The position numbers and the translations under genes were made by a program. 64,000 bases of DNA. Source: Paraburkholderia xenovorans LB400 (GTDB taxonomy: Bacteria; Pseudomonadota; Gammaproteobacteria; Burkholderiales; Burkholderiaceae). The notes under the pieces were generated by a model. It was not told the DNA's origin and did no database searches. It saw only the letters and a list, made by a program, of their open reading frames with translations. The stretch spans positions 4,278,001-4,342,000 of the forward strand of contig NC_007951.1 in assembly GCF_000013645.1 (NCBI RefSeq), read 5' to 3'. Positions 1 to 8,604 of this stretch are shown here, piece after piece. Position 1 is the first letter of the stretch, and each line of letters starts with the position of its first letter.

Positions 1-388
1 CGAAACCGATCACGGCGCCCGCCGCCACCGCCGCGACGATCGCGATAAACGTGTTGCCGGTGGCGTTGAGCACCATCGCGCACAGCACGCCGGCGAACGC
101 GACCGTCGAACCCACCGAAAGGTCGAAATCGCGCGAGGCGAGGCAGAACATCATCGTGCACGCCACCATGCCGATCTGCGAGATCGACAGCGCGAGGCCG
201 AGCATGTTCTCGATCGAGAAGAAGTGATCGACGGTCAGCGACATGGTGGCGAACATCACCACAAAGATCACGATCAGGCTGTACTCGGTGATCTGCTGCC
301 ACCATTTCGCCTTGTCGTTGGTCTGCGGAATCAGCGCTTCGGCTGCGCCCTTGGCGGCCTGTTGCGCGAGGTTTTCTCTGGCTTGCAT
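1..388 (-). CDS. araH: AraH-like sugar ABC transporter permease (N-terminal part)
   Basis: Inner-membrane permease of a sugar ABC importer, cut by the window edge so that only about the first 129 residues are seen. The N-terminus (MQARENLAQQAAKGAAEALI) is cytoplasmic and is followed by strongly hydrophobic segments. It contains the CLASRDFDLSVGS motif typical of the AraH/RbsC branch (BPD_transp_2). The gene lies 53 bp downstream of the ATPase gene in the same direction, with a GGGAGGAGT-type ribosome site just before the ATG at 388, so it is the last gene seen of an araF-araG-araH operon. Substrate is inferred from the binding protein: L-arabinose or D-galactose. Confidence 0.9.
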   Translation of the reverse strand, partial: MQARENLAQQAAKGAAEALIPQTNDKAKWWQQITEYSLIVIFVVMFATMSLTVDHFFSIENMLGLALSISQIGMVACTMMFCLASRDFDLSVGSTVAFAGVLCAMVLNATGNTFIAIVAAVAAGAVIGF

Positions 389-441
389 GTTGAAGACTCC
401 TCCCGTTCCCCACGGGTTGCCGGACTTTCGTCCGATGATGT

Positions 442-1992
442 TCAGGCCGCCTGTTGGGCGGCGGTTTCCGTTCCGGCGTCGGTGCCAGGTAAGGCGGTCG
501 AGCTTTGCGGTAGCGCGAGACTCAACACCGACTGTTCCGTTGCATCCTGGCGCGCCAGCTCGCCGGAAATCCGGCCCTGACGCATCACGACAATGCGGTC
601 GGACACGCCCAGCACTTCCGGCAACTCCGACGAAATCATCACGATCGCGCAGCCGCGTTCGGCAAGCTGATAGATCACGTTGTAGATTTCATGCTTCGCG
701 CCGACGTCGATGCCGCGCGTCGGCTCATCGAGAATCACCACTTTCAGATCCGGCTCGGCCAGCCAGCGCGACAGGATCGCCTTCTGCTGATTGCCGCCCG
801 AGAGAAAGCGGATCTTCTGGCGGCGGCTCGGCGTCTTGATCTTCAGCAGCTTGATGAAACGGTCCGCCGTTTCCGCCTCCTTCTTGCGATCGAGGAACAT
901 GCCCGCGCGCAGATAGTGGCGGCGGCAACTGATATTGATGTTCTCCGACACGCTCGCCATCGCGACGATGCCCTCTTCCTTGCGGTCTTCGGGACACAGC
1001 ACGATGCCGTGCCGGATCGCTTCGCCCGCGCTGCGCACCTTGATCGGCTTGCCGTCGAGCGTCAGTTCGCCGCCCTTCTTGCGATCGGCGCCGTACACCA
1101 GATGCATCAGTTCGCTGCGGCCCGCGCCCACCAGACCGAAGAAGCCGACGATCTCGCCGCGCCGCACTTCGAAGCTGGCCGGCTGCGCGAGCGCGTGGCC
1201 TTCGATCGCTTTCGCCGCGAAGCGTACTTCGCCGAGCGGCCGCGCCGAATAGTTATAGATGTCCGAAATTTCCCGCCCCACCATCTCGCTGACGATGGTG
1301 TCGCGCGACACACCTTCGAGCGTCGGATGCGAGGCGATCTTGCGGCCATCCCGGAAGATCGTGCAGGCGTCGCACAGCTCGTAGATCTCATCCATGCGGT
1401 GCGAGATGTAGATCATCGCGCGGTTGTCGGCGCGCAAGTCGCGCACCAGCTTGAACAGCACTTCGGTCTCACGGTGGGACAGCGAACTGGTCGGCTCGTC
1501 CAGCGCGATCACGCGCGCGTTGCGCAGCAGCGCCTTGCAGATTTCCACCATCTGCCGTTGCGCGATCGAGAGCTTGCGCAGCTTCGCGTTCGGATCGAGC
1601 GCCACGCCCATCGCTTCGAGGCGTTCGCGCACGAAGCGTTTGGCTTCGCGTTTGTTGACCCAGCCGAGCGAGTTCGGCAGTTGCCCGAGCAGCAGGTTTT
1701 CCGCGACCGTCAGATCGGGCACGTATTGCAGTTCCTGGTGAATCACCGCGATGCCCGCCGCGATCGACGACGCCGCGCTCGTGAAGCGCACCTCGTTGCC
1801 GTCGATCATCACGCGGCCCGAGTCGGGCTGATATTCACCGCCGAGAATCTTCAGCAGGGTCGATTTCCCTGCGCCGTTTTCGCCCATCAGGCCGTGCACC
1901 TGGCCGACGTTGACGTCGAAGGACACACCGTCGAGCGCGCGCACGCCTGGAAAGACCTTGCCGATATTGTCAAAACGTAGCGTCGCTGACAC
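442..1992 (-). CDS. araG: AraG-like sugar ABC transporter ATP-binding protein
   Basis: Cytoplasmic ATPase that powers sugar import, with two fused ABC domains. The first has an intact Walker A (GENGAGKST, near residue 40) and the second a degenerate one (GLVGAGRSE), with the signature LSGGNQQK in the second half; this asymmetry is standard for the AraG/RbsA/MglA family. I place the start at the GTG at 1992 (protein [13 protein letters not shown], about 516 aa against about 504 in E. coli AraG), because an AGGAGG sits 4-5 nt upstream. A longer in-frame reading exists but runs into the intergenic hairpin. It lies between the binding-protein and permease genes. Confidence 0.93.
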   Translation of the reverse strand: MSATLRFDNIGKVFPGVRALDGVSFDVNVGQVHGLMGENGAGKSTLLKILGGEYQPDSGRVMIDGNEVRFTSAASSIAAGIAVIHQELQYVPDLTVAENLLLGQLPNSLGWVNKREAKRFVRERLEAMGVALDPNAKLRKLSIAQRQMVEICKALLRNARVIALDEPTSSLSHRETEVLFKLVRDLRADNRAMIYISHRMDEIYELCDACTIFRDGRKIASHPTLEGVSRDTIVSEMVGREISDIYNYSARPLGEVRFAAKAIEGHALAQPASFEVRRGEIVGFFGLVGAGRSELMHLVYGADRKKGGELTLDGKPIKVRSAGEAIRHGIVLCPEDRKEEGIVAMASVSENINISCRRHYLRAGMFLDRKKEAETADRFIKLLKIKTPSRRQKIRFLSGGNQQKAILSRWLAEPDLKVVILDEPTRGIDVGAKHEIYNVIYQLAERGCAIVMISSELPEVLGVSDRIVVMRQGRISGELARQDATEQSVLSLALPQSSTALPGTDAGTETAAQQAA

Positions 1993-2050
1993 TTCGCCTC
2001 CTGTTGCTTCGTGTGAACCGTCTGTCTCTACTGCTGATCTTTTAATACTG

Positions 2051-2098
2051 CTGCCGGCGCGCGCACTCTCTCCGCGAAAGAGAAACACGCGCCGGCAG
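2051..2098 (-). other. Strong stem-loop between araF and araG
   Basis: Perfect 11-bp inverted repeat (CTGCCGGCGCG at 2051-2061 and CGCGCCGGCAG at 2088-2098) in the 139-bp gap between the binding-protein gene and the ATPase gene. No T-run follows on the minus strand, so it is not an ordinary intrinsic terminator. In sugar ABC operons such hairpins commonly protect the upstream mRNA so that binding protein is made in excess; that role is inferred here. Confidence 0.6.
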
Positions 2099-2131
2099 TT
2101 CACTGCATGTCCCGCGTCCCAACCAAACCGC

Positions 2132-3130
2132 TTAGTTGGCCGCGAGGCCCATCTTCTGGCGCACATCCGCGACGTTGTCACGCGTGGCCAGCATGCCGGT
2201 GGTCAGGGTCAGCGGCGGCGGTGCCTTGCCTTGCGTGATCCAGTCGTACATCAGCGTGGAGGTTTCCTCGCCGTGGCGCTTCGGGCTGATGATCACCGTG
2301 CCGTAGAAGCCCGTCGGCGACGGCTTCTTGAACTCGTTGAGTGCCGAGTCCGAACCGCCGATGCCGATACCGATCATGTTGTCCGCCTTGAAGCCGCGCC
2401 CTTCCGCTGCGCGCACCGCGCCGAGCACGGCTTCGTCGTTCAGACCGTAGGCGACCCAGTGCTTGAAGTTCGGATTCTTCGTCAGCGCGATGTTGGCCGC
2501 GTTGAACGCGTTTTCCGTGTCGGTCTTCGCTTGCGGCGCGGCGATCACGTTCGCTTTCGGGAAGCCGGCGGCGACCAGTGCGTCGGTTGCGCCGCTGGTG
2601 CGGTCATGCGCGGTGGGCAACTGTTCGTAGGTCACGTCGATCGCGCCCACGTCCTTCATGTCCCAGCCGCGCTTCTTGATTTCGGCAGCCAGGCCGTCGC
2701 CGACCTGCTTGCCGATGTTGTACGCCGAGATGCCCATATGCGGCACCGACGCGATCGGCTTGCCCGCGCCGTCGACCAGACGGTCGTCCACCGTCATCAT
2801 CTTCAGGCCGTCGGCTTTCGCTTTCGCGACGATGCCCGGTCCGAGCTTGACGTCAGGCGTGCAGATCACGAAGCCTTGCGCCTTCTGCGCCGCCAGGTTG
2901 TCGATGGCGCTCATCACCTTCTCGCCCGACGGCGCGCCGATCTTCACCAGCGTGAAGCCCTTCTCTTTGGCGGCGATCTCGGCGAACTTCCACTCGTCCT
3001 GGAACCACGGCTCTTCCGGCTGCTTCACGAGGAAACCGATCTTCACCGGATCAGCGGCCTGCGCGACCGGTGCGTTGAAGAGCACACCCGCCGCCGCTGC
3101 TGCCAGCGTGAGGAAAATTCTACGTTTCAT
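2132..3130 (-). CDS. araF: AraF-like periplasmic sugar-binding protein
   Basis: Periplasmic substrate-binding protein of the importer, 332 aa. A Sec signal peptide is clear ([20 protein letters not shown] ... VAQA, cleavage near residue 26). The mature start is close to E. coli AraF: the stretch [15 protein letters not shown] is nearly identical, and [11 protein letters not shown] and ATRDNVAD are also shared. AraF binds L-arabinose and also D-galactose, so the ligand cannot be fixed from sequence alone. First gene of araFGH; 131 bp separate it from the dehydrogenase gene upstream, which may hold its own promoter or simply be leader. Confidence 0.93.
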   Translation of the reverse strand: MKRRIFLTLAAAAAGVLFNAPVAQAADPVKIGFLVKQPEEPWFQDEWKFAEIAAKEKGFTLVKIGAPSGEKVMSAIDNLAAQKAQGFVICTPDVKLGPGIVAKAKADGLKMMTVDDRLVDGAGKPIASVPHMGISAYNIGKQVGDGLAAEIKKRGWDMKDVGAIDVTYEQLPTAHDRTSGATDALVAAGFPKANVIAAPQAKTDTENAFNAANIALTKNPNFKHWVAYGLNDEAVLGAVRAAEGRGFKADNMIGIGIGGSDSALNEFKKPSPTGFYGTVIISPKRHGEETSTLMYDWITQGKAPPPLTLTTGMLATRDNVADVRQKMGLAAN

Positions 3131-3261
3131 AATGCGTGTCTCCTGACTAATTGATAACGAGAAGGTATCGGCCGCGTCTTCTTGTACCGGGTGTGACACA
3201 CGCGGCCAGCGCGTCGTCCGGTGTACTCGTTGCGCCCCTGCGCAATCCGGGTACTGCAAAA

Positions 3262-4038
3262 TCAGTCGTGATACAGCGCCGAGCGGCCGCCATCCACCGT
3301 GATGCAGGTGGCGTTGATGAACGGCGCTTCGTCCGAGGCGAGGAATACCGCCGTCATCGCCACTTCTTCCGGGCGGCCGATGCGCTTCATCGGCTGCAGA
3401 TCCAGCGTCGCCTGCTGCGCGGCGGCCGGATCGGCCTGTTCGTTCCACCAGTCGTGCGTCAATTGCGTTTCGATGTAACCCGGCGCGATCGCGTTGACCC
3501 GCACATTGCGCGGCGCGTATTCGATGCCGAGCGCGCGCGTCAGGCCGATCACGCCGTGCTTGGCCACGGGGTACGGAAAGCAGCCCGGAATGATCTTGAA
3601 CGAGTGCGTCGACGCGATATTCACGATGCTCCCCGCGCCGCGCTCCACCATGCGCGGCAACACCGCGCGGCAACCGTTCCAGACGCCGTCGAGATCGACC
3701 GCGAAGCAGCGGCGCCAGTCGTCGTCGGTCATGGTCAACGGGTCGCAGAACACGTTGATGCCGGCGTTGTTCACCAGCACGTCCAGCGCGCCGAATGCGC
3801 GTTCGGCCTCGCTCACCGCGTGTTGAACCGAGGCCGCCTGCGTCACGTCGGTGTGTACCGCGAGCACGCGCGCGCCGGTCTGCGACCTGATGTGCTCCGC
3901 TGTCTGCTGCGCGGTTTCGATATCCAGTTCCGCCAGCACCACCGCCGCACCCTCGCGCGCGAACGCGTACGCGATCGCCGCGCCGATGCCGCGTCCCGCT
4001 CCGGTGACAAGCGCGACTTTGCCGGCGAGCCGTTTCAT
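3262..4038 (-). CDS. Short-chain dehydrogenase, probably sugar 1-dehydrogenase
   Basis: NAD(P)-dependent classical SDR, 258 aa. Seen: cofactor motif TGAGRGIG (residues 12-19), NNAG, catalytic Ser (IASTHS), YPVAK (YxxxK) and a C-terminal VDGG. The gene overlaps the aldolase gene by 4 bp (ATGA) and precedes the AraFGH importer. That setting suggests oxidation of galactose or arabinose at C1 to the lactone, the entry step of the De Ley-Doudoroff route. SDR substrate cannot be read from sequence; galactose 1-dehydrogenase is the preferred inference. The lactonase and the galactonate dehydratase that the route also needs are not in this window. Confidence 0.85.
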   Translation of the reverse strand: MKRLAGKVALVTGAGRGIGAAIAYAFAREGAAVVLAELDIETAQQTAEHIRSQTGARVLAVHTDVTQAASVQHAVSEAERAFGALDVLVNNAGINVFCDPLTMTDDDWRRCFAVDLDGVWNGCRAVLPRMVERGAGSIVNIASTHSFKIIPGCFPYPVAKHGVIGLTRALGIEYAPRNVRVNAIAPGYIETQLTHDWWNEQADPAAAQQATLDLQPMKRIGRPEEVAMTAVFLASDEAPFINATCITVDGGRSALYHD

Positions 4039-4715
4039 TTCTTCGCCCCTGCTCTGGCGATACGCAAACCGTTGATGAACGCCTTCGCATGCGACGCGGT
4101 CACGGCCGCGCTCTGACCCGGCTTGTACAGCGCCGAGCCGAGACCGAAACCGTTCGCGCCCGCGCTCAGAAACGGCCCCATGTTGTCCGGCGTGATGCCG
4201 CCCACCGGTACCAGCGGCACTTCCACCGCGATCACCGCGCGCCAGGCCTTCACGACCTGGCAGCCGAGCTGTTCGGCGGGGAACATCTTCAGCACGTCCG
4301 CGCCGTTCTTCAGCGCGATGAACGCTTCCGTGGGCGTCGCGACGCCCGGCGCGCAGGCCATGCCTTGTGCTTTCGCGGCGCTGACCACTTCCGGGTCGCT
4401 ATGCGGCATGACGATCAGTTCGCCGCCCGCCGACTTCACGTCGTTGACGAAACTCGGATGCAGCACCGTGCCCGCGCCGACGATCGCATCGGCCGGCAAC
4501 GCCTTGCGGATCGCAGCGATGCTGTCGAACGGTTGCGGCGAATTCAGCGGCACTTCGACGATCCGGAAACCGGCTTCGTAAAGCGCCTGACCGTGAGCGG
4601 CGGCATCAGCAGGCGTCACGCCGCGCATGATCGCGATCAGCGGACACGCTTCGAACGCCGCGATCAAACCCGCGTGCGGCAGATACGGAGCGGGCAGATT
4701 GATATGAGGTTGCAT
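4035..4715 (-). CDS. dgoA: 2-dehydro-3-deoxy-6-phosphogalactonate aldolase
   Basis: Class I KDPG/KDPGal aldolase, 226 aa, cleaving 2-keto-3-deoxy-6-phosphogalactonate to pyruvate and glyceraldehyde 3-phosphate. Seen: IAIMRGV, the catalytic-glutamate region RIVEVPLNSP, GAGTVL, and the Schiff-base lysine in LKMFPAEQLG. VPVGGI and GLGSALY form the phosphate-binding end of the TIM barrel. NSP after the glutamate and the dgoK neighbour favour the galactonate type over Entner-Doudoroff KDPG aldolase. It lies 36 bp after dgoK and overlaps the dehydrogenase start by 4 bp, so translation is probably coupled. Confidence 0.92.
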   Translation of the reverse strand: MQPHINLPAPYLPHAGLIAAFEACPLIAIMRGVTPADAAAHGQALYEAGFRIVEVPLNSPQPFDSIAAIRKALPADAIVGAGTVLHPSFVNDVKSAGGELIVMPHSDPEVVSAAKAQGMACAPGVATPTEAFIALKNGADVLKMFPAEQLGCQVVKAWRAVIAVEVPLVPVGGITPDNMGPFLSAGANGFGLGSALYKPGQSAAVTASHAKAFINGLRIARAGAKK

Positions 4716-4751
4716 GTCGGTTCCTTGTTTCGTGAGCGGCGGCGCTGCCGG

Positions 4752-5816
4752 TTAGCCCGCGCGCGCCGCTTGGGGCGCGGGTTTGACGAGCCCCGCCTGC
4801 GAGGCGACGCGCCACAGGCCGCGCTCGGTGGCGTGCTTCACCAGCTCCGCCTGGGTGCAGCCGAATTGCGCCAGCGCGAGGCGATAGCGCTCGCACAACG
4901 CTTCGTTGCCGATCAGGCGCAGGCTTTGCCCGGCGAGTGCGCTTTGCTGTTGCGCGAGCACGGCGTCGAGGCCGGCCAGTTCGTGCCCGATCAGCAATCC
5001 CGACAGATAGTCGGGCTGCTGTTCGCGCGAAAGTTGTCCGGTGAGGCCGAGCGTGCGCGCGCTGAATATGGTCGCGAGCACGCCCGCGTGGCCCTTTTCC
5101 CGGGCGATGTTCACGCCATGCAGGAACGCGCCCGTATCCGGACGGTCCGGCGTGTCCATCGTGCGGCCGAGGATCGTGTGGTCGCGCAGGGCCGCGAACA
5201 CTTCGCCGGTCATGAAAGTGTGAAACCGTTCGATCCGGCCCGCCTGCACCACCGCCCATTTCGCGTGGGTGCCGGGCAGGCCGATCAGCGAGCGCTTGCC
5301 GCTGTCGGCCGCGTTCGCGGCGCCCGCTTCCTGGCCGAGCGCGCCGAAAATCTGCGTTTCTTCGCCACGCATCACGTTGGGCAGTTCGCCGCGTTGCAGG
5401 ACGCCCGGCACGATATGCAGCGTGACGCCGCACGCCGCCTTGACGCGAACGATGCCGGCCACCAGCGCGTCGGCGCTCGCCGGTGTGTCCACGTACGGCG
5501 CTTCCAGCCAGCCTTGCGCGCTGCCGACCATGCCTGCCGCGATCACCGGCACGGCGGGCGCATGTTCGAGCCAGGCGCCGCAGGCCTCGTCGAAAGCCGC
5601 GTCAAAGCCGCCCTGGTCCGCGCTGCACGGCAGGTTCATGATGCCCGCCGCCGAGCCGCGCGTGGCCAGCACGTTGCCGGACGCGTCGTACAGATACGCG
5701 CGCAGCGACGTCGTGCCCCAGTCGAGCGCGATCAGCGCGGCATGCGCGTGGCTGGCGTCGACCGCGCCTGCCGCTGCGTGACTGGCTGTCGGCGTGGGGG
5801 AACCCGCTTGCTTCAT
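4752..5816 (-). CDS. dgoK: 2-dehydro-3-deoxygalactonokinase
   Basis: Phosphorylates 2-keto-3-deoxygalactonate, giving the substrate of the neighbouring aldolase. The protein (354 aa) shows the actin/hexokinase-fold ATP site IALDWGTTSLRAYL near residue 29, GMVGSAQGW, the family motif RGEETQIFG, and LPGTHAKW near residue 200. The first 25 or so residues are Ala/Ser-rich and are not part of the fold, so a start closer to the ATP site is possible. Its ATG overlaps the stop of the IclR regulator by 4 bp (5813-5816), which places regulator and enzymes in one transcript. Confidence 0.93.
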   Translation of the reverse strand: MKQAGSPTPTASHAAAGAVDASHAHAALIALDWGTTSLRAYLYDASGNVLATRGSAAGIMNLPCSADQGGFDAAFDEACGAWLEHAPAVPVIAAGMVGSAQGWLEAPYVDTPASADALVAGIVRVKAACGVTLHIVPGVLQRGELPNVMRGEETQIFGALGQEAGAANAADSGKRSLIGLPGTHAKWAVVQAGRIERFHTFMTGEVFAALRDHTILGRTMDTPDRPDTGAFLHGVNIAREKGHAGVLATIFSARTLGLTGQLSREQQPDYLSGLLIGHELAGLDAVLAQQQSALAGQSLRLIGNEALCERYRLALAQFGCTQAELVKHATERGLWRVASQAGLVKPAPQAARAG

Positions 5817-6808
5817 CGCTTGATCCTGCGGGTGGCCGGTTGCGGGGCGCGCCAGCCGAGTTCTTCCGAGATCGCGCGCGCCTCGCGCTGCACGACCGGA
5901 ATCAGTTCGTCCATGCGTTCGAGCGACATATACGGAATCGTGCTCGCCACCGAAAGCGCCGCCACCACCGCGCCCGACGCATCGCGCACGGGCGCCGCGA
6001 CGCAGCGGATCGACGCTTCGTTTTCTTCGAGGTCGAAGGTGTAGCCGCCGGCGGCGTAGTTCGCCATGCGCTGCATGAAGGTCTGCGCGTCGGGGCGGTT
6101 ATCCGGCTTGAAGCTGACGCCGGCGAGCGCGCGCCGCGATGCGTCGAAGAGCGCTTGCCACACGTCCGGCGTGAGGTCGAGCATCATGGCCTTGCCGATT
6201 CCCGTCGATGCCAGCGGCATGCGGTGGCCGACGCGCGAGCGCATTTCGAGGCCGCGGGTGCCGGGGATCTTGTCGATGTACAGGACGTCGTCGCCGTCGC
6301 GCACGCCGAGGTGGATGGTGTCGAGGGTTTGCTCCGCGAGCGATTCGAGATGCTGACGGGCGACTGCGGTGAGCGGCATCTGTTCGAGCGCGATGGTGCC
6401 GAGTTCGATCAGCTTCGGGCCGAGCAGATAGCCGCCTTGCACCTGGCGCAGATAGCGCGCTTGCACGAGGCTGCTCACCAGTCGATGCGTGGTGCTGCGG
6501 GTCGTGCCGAGCGCGGCGCCGAAGGTGCGCAGGTCGCGTACGCCAGCGGCGGCGGCTTCCAGGATCGCGAGGCCGCGCAGCAGCGTTTGTGTGCCGGCTT
6601 GTTGCGGTGTGACGTCGAGCAGCGTGCTGGGTAAGGCGATTCCGTCGACCGGAGGCGGTTGGATACCTGCGGCGGCGCGGGGCACTTTGGCGGCGGGCGC
6701 GTTAGCGGCGGGCGCGGAACGCGGGGCGGCGTTGGGCGCCTGATCGGCGGATGGCGCCAGATCGGCTTCGGACGCGGTCGCGGCGTGAGTGGGCATCGCT
6801 TTGTTCAT
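5813..6808 (-). CDS. IclR-family transcriptional regulator
   Basis: Likely regulator of the sugar operon it heads. The winged-helix N-domain begins near residue 75 (GLAILEAAAAG, with the recognition part TTRSTTHRLVSSLV) and is followed by the IclR effector domain (HLGVRDGDDVLYIDKI, STGIGKAMM, SIRCVAAPVRD). The first 70 residues are an Ala/Pro-rich low-complexity tail not typical of the family. The ATG at 6796 (MPTH) is another candidate start, and neither has a clear ribosome site. An effector such as a galactonate-pathway intermediate is guessed from context only. Confidence 0.88.
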   Translation of the reverse strand: MNKAMPTHAATASEADLAPSADQAPNAAPRSAPAANAPAAKVPRAAAGIQPPPVDGIALPSTLLDVTPQQAGTQTLLRGLAILEAAAAGVRDLRTFGAALGTTRSTTHRLVSSLVQARYLRQVQGGYLLGPKLIELGTIALEQMPLTAVARQHLESLAEQTLDTIHLGVRDGDDVLYIDKIPGTRGLEMRSRVGHRMPLASTGIGKAMMLDLTPDVWQALFDASRRALAGVSFKPDNRPDAQTFMQRMANYAAGGYTFDLEENEASIRCVAAPVRDASGAVVAALSVASTIPYMSLERMDELIPVVQREARAISEELGWRAPQPATRRIKR

Positions 6809-7134
6809 GGCGATTCGCTTTTCGGTGGTTTTCTTTGCGCTTACAGCGCGGGGCCGGAGAGAGGGCCTGGGGTGCTCGCCGTGTGGCGGGCGTGCTGCCT
6901 TTGAGGTTTAGGCATGGTTGGGCTTTTGTCTCCGGTTTTTTTGCTCTGCTTTTTTGGCTTTTTGGCGCTTTGGCGGCGGGAGAGGTGCTTGCCGGTGCGG
7001 CGCTTTGGGCGTTGGGTTGGATTGTAGGGCGGTTTTTGAGAAAGCTCCAATATGTGAGTGCTGGATTCATATAATGGGATTTTTTGTTTTGTTGTGTGTT
7101 CTGTATGGGATTTTTTGGTTTTTGGCCTTTTCTT
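6809..7134. other. Intergenic region upstream of the iclR-dgo operon
   Basis: About 330 bp with no credible gene. The plus strand is T- and G-rich with many short T-runs, which makes open but low-complexity frames on both strands. It must contain the promoter of the IclR-dgo operon (minus strand), but I see no convincing -35/-10 pair. Its last 25 bp or so (TTTTGGCCTTT and neighbours) are imperfectly repeated, inverted, on the far side of the insertion sequence near 8540-8560. Confidence 0.5.
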
Positions 7135-7194
7135 TTCTTTGTGGTTTATTAGGGTTGCCCCTGTGCGGGGCGGCACTCACTTTCTTTGCGGCCG
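7135..7194. repeat. Left arm of interrupted 114-bp palindrome
   Basis: Bases 7135-7188 are the exact reverse complement of 8480-8533. With the 6-bp CGGCCG (7189-7194) they would form a perfect 114-bp palindrome if the insertion sequence were removed with one copy of its target duplication. Each arm also contains a small nested hairpin (GCCCC TGTGC GGGGC). Palindromes of this type (CACTCACTTTCTTTG core next to a GC-rich CGGGGCGGC block) look like a dispersed intergenic repeat of Burkholderia-type genomes; that last point is from memory. Confidence 0.85.
7189..7194. repeat. Target-site duplication, left copy (CGGCCG)
   Basis: CGGCCG immediately left of the TGT terminus; an identical copy is at 8474-8479 immediately right of the ACA terminus. 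The sequence is itself palindromic and would be the centre of the pre-insertion palindrome (TTTGCGGCCGCAAA). Six bases fits the range known for IS481-family elements. Confidence 0.7.
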
Positions 7195-8473
7195 TGTATG
7201 GACCGGAGACATGGGTAACAGGTGTGCGGAGACATGGGTAACACTCTGGGCGAGCGAATCGCCTGGAGCCGGTTATGCCCTGGAACCCGAGAGACACCAT
7301 GAATTTGCGTCTGGAATTCGTTCAACTGGCCTCGCAGGAAGGCGCCAACCGTCGTGAGTTGTGTCGGCGTTTTGGCATCAGCCCGAAGACCGGCTACAAG
7401 TGGCTCGATCGCCACGCAAAGGGTGGCGACACCGCGCTGACGGATCATTCGCGACGGCCCCAGCAGAGCCCGGCACGCACGCCACCGTCGGTCGAGCAGC
7501 GGGTGGTCGAACTGCGGCGGGCGCATCCGGCCTGGGGTGGACGCAAGATCAGCCGACGTCTGTGCGATCTGGGTCAAACGGATGTGCCCGCGCCCAGCAC
7601 CGTGACCGATATCCTGCATCGACACGGGCTGATCGAGCCGGCCGCTTCCGCCGCCGCCACGGCCTGGCAGCGCTTCGAGCACGCGCAGCCCAACGATCTC
7701 TGGCAGATGGATTTCAAGGGCTGGTTCGACCTGCAGGACGGACGGCACTGTTCGCCACTGACCATGCTGGACGATCATTCGCGCTACAACGTGACCCTCG
7801 ATGCCTGCATCAGCACCGACACCCGGATCGTGCAGCATCATCTGGAGCGCACGTTCCGCCGCTACGGGCTGCCGCTGCGCATCAACGCGGACAATGGTTC
7901 GCCGTGGGGCAGCCCCAGCCAGCCGGGCCAGTTGACCGAACTGGCCATCTGGCTCATCCGGCTGGGCGTGCGACTGTCGCACAGCCGCGTGGCGCATCCG
8001 CAGACCAATGGCAAGGAGGAGCGGTTTCATCGCACGCTGAAGGCCGAGGTGATCGCCGGGCGCCATTTCAGGGACCTGCGCAGCGCCCAGCAGGCGTTCG
8101 ATGAGTGGCGCTCGGTCTACAACCACCAGCGCCCGCATCAGGCGCTGGACATGGCGACCCCGGTTACGCGCTATCGACCGAGCCCGCGTGCCTACCCCGA
8201 GAGCCTGCCGCCGATCGAGTACGGCGCAAACGACCACGTGCAGTACGTGAAGTGGAATGGTGAACTACGCTTCAGGAAGCAGCGCTTCAAGGTATCGAGC
8301 GCATTGCATAACCTGCCCGTGGCCATCCGGGAGCGCGTCGGTGAAGAGAACTGCTACGACCTGTTTTTTGCGCATCACCGTTTCGGAACCATCAACCTGA
8401 GTCCGCAGGAGTGAGCGGAGCATGTGTTACCCATGTCTCCGCACACCTGTTACCCATGTCTCCGGTCCATACA
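7195..8473 (+). mobile_element. IS481-family insertion sequence, complete
   Basis: A 1,279-bp element bounded by TGT...ACA with 50-bp perfect terminal inverted repeats (7195-7244 and 8424-8473). Within each end the 16-mer GGAGACATGGGTAACA occurs twice in direct orientation 23 bp apart (left end 7205-7220 and 7228-7243), probably two transposase-binding sites. One intact transposase gene fills the interior. Because the flanks are also inverted repeats, the total inverted match is 110 bp. The exact ends are inferred from TGT/ACA and the CGGCCG duplication. The element looks intact and therefore recent. Confidence 0.88.
7275..8414 (+). CDS. IS481-family transposase
   Basis: DDE transposase, 379 aa, apparently full length and unbroken. 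An N-terminal helix-turn-helix (LCRRFGISPKTGYKWL, residues 33-48) and a second HTH (WGGRKISRRL region) precede the catalytic rve core: first Asp in WQMDFKGWFD, second in INADNGSPW, Glu in QTNGKEERFHRTLK. The start at MPWN matches the usual MPW beginning of IS481 transposases; an internal ATG at 7299 is less likely. A C-terminal domain of about 70 residues follows the catalytic core. No frameshift is needed. Confidence 0.93.
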   Translation: MPWNPRDTMNLRLEFVQLASQEGANRRELCRRFGISPKTGYKWLDRHAKGGDTALTDHSRRPQQSPARTPPSVEQRVVELRRAHPAWGGRKISRRLCDLGQTDVPAPSTVTDILHRHGLIEPAASAAATAWQRFEHAQPNDLWQMDFKGWFDLQDGRHCSPLTMLDDHSRYNVTLDACISTDTRIVQHHLERTFRRYGLPLRINADNGSPWGSPSQPGQLTELAIWLIRLGVRLSHSRVAHPQTNGKEERFHRTLKAEVIAGRHFRDLRSAQQAFDEWRSVYNHQRPHQALDMATPVTRYRPSPRAYPESLPPIEYGANDHVQYVKWNGELRFRKQRFKVSSALHNLPVAIRERVGEENCYDLFFAHHRFGTINLSPQE

Positions 8474-8533
8474 CGGCCGCAAAGAAAGTGAGTGCCGCCC
8501 CGCACAGGGGCAACCCTAATAAACCACAAAGAA
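8474..8533. repeat. Right target duplication and right arm of the palindrome
   Basis: Begins with the second CGGCCG (8474-8479), then 8480-8533 is the perfect reverse complement of 7135-7188. The remaining 8534-8604 up to the mtgA stop is A-rich on the plus strand (T-rich in the mtgA transcript). It may help end mtgA transcription, though no clean stem plus T-run is present. Confidence 0.85.
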
Positions 8534-8604
8534 CTCAAGGAAAGGCCAAAACCCCCAAAAAACACAGCCGCCAAAAAAAACCGCCGCACAGACAAAAAAA
8601 ACAT

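Noticed and set aside
691-1980. Long open frames antisense to araG and other genes (also 3151-4116, 4089-6044, 10222-12384, 26091-29222, 52396-55251, 58102-60873)
   Set aside because: They mirror real genes on the opposite strand. High GC content keeps antisense frames open; their products are Arg/His/Ala-rich with no family motifs.
2132-4090. Single 652-codon frame spanning araF and the SDR region
   Set aside because: Only the 2132-3130 part is AraF with its own signal peptide; the rest is an out-of-frame reading of the SDR gene.
6841-7241. Overlapping small frames left of the IS, including a hydrophobic plus-strand one
   Set aside because: They are low-complexity T/G-rich read-through that continues into the palindrome arm and IS end, with no ribosome site.
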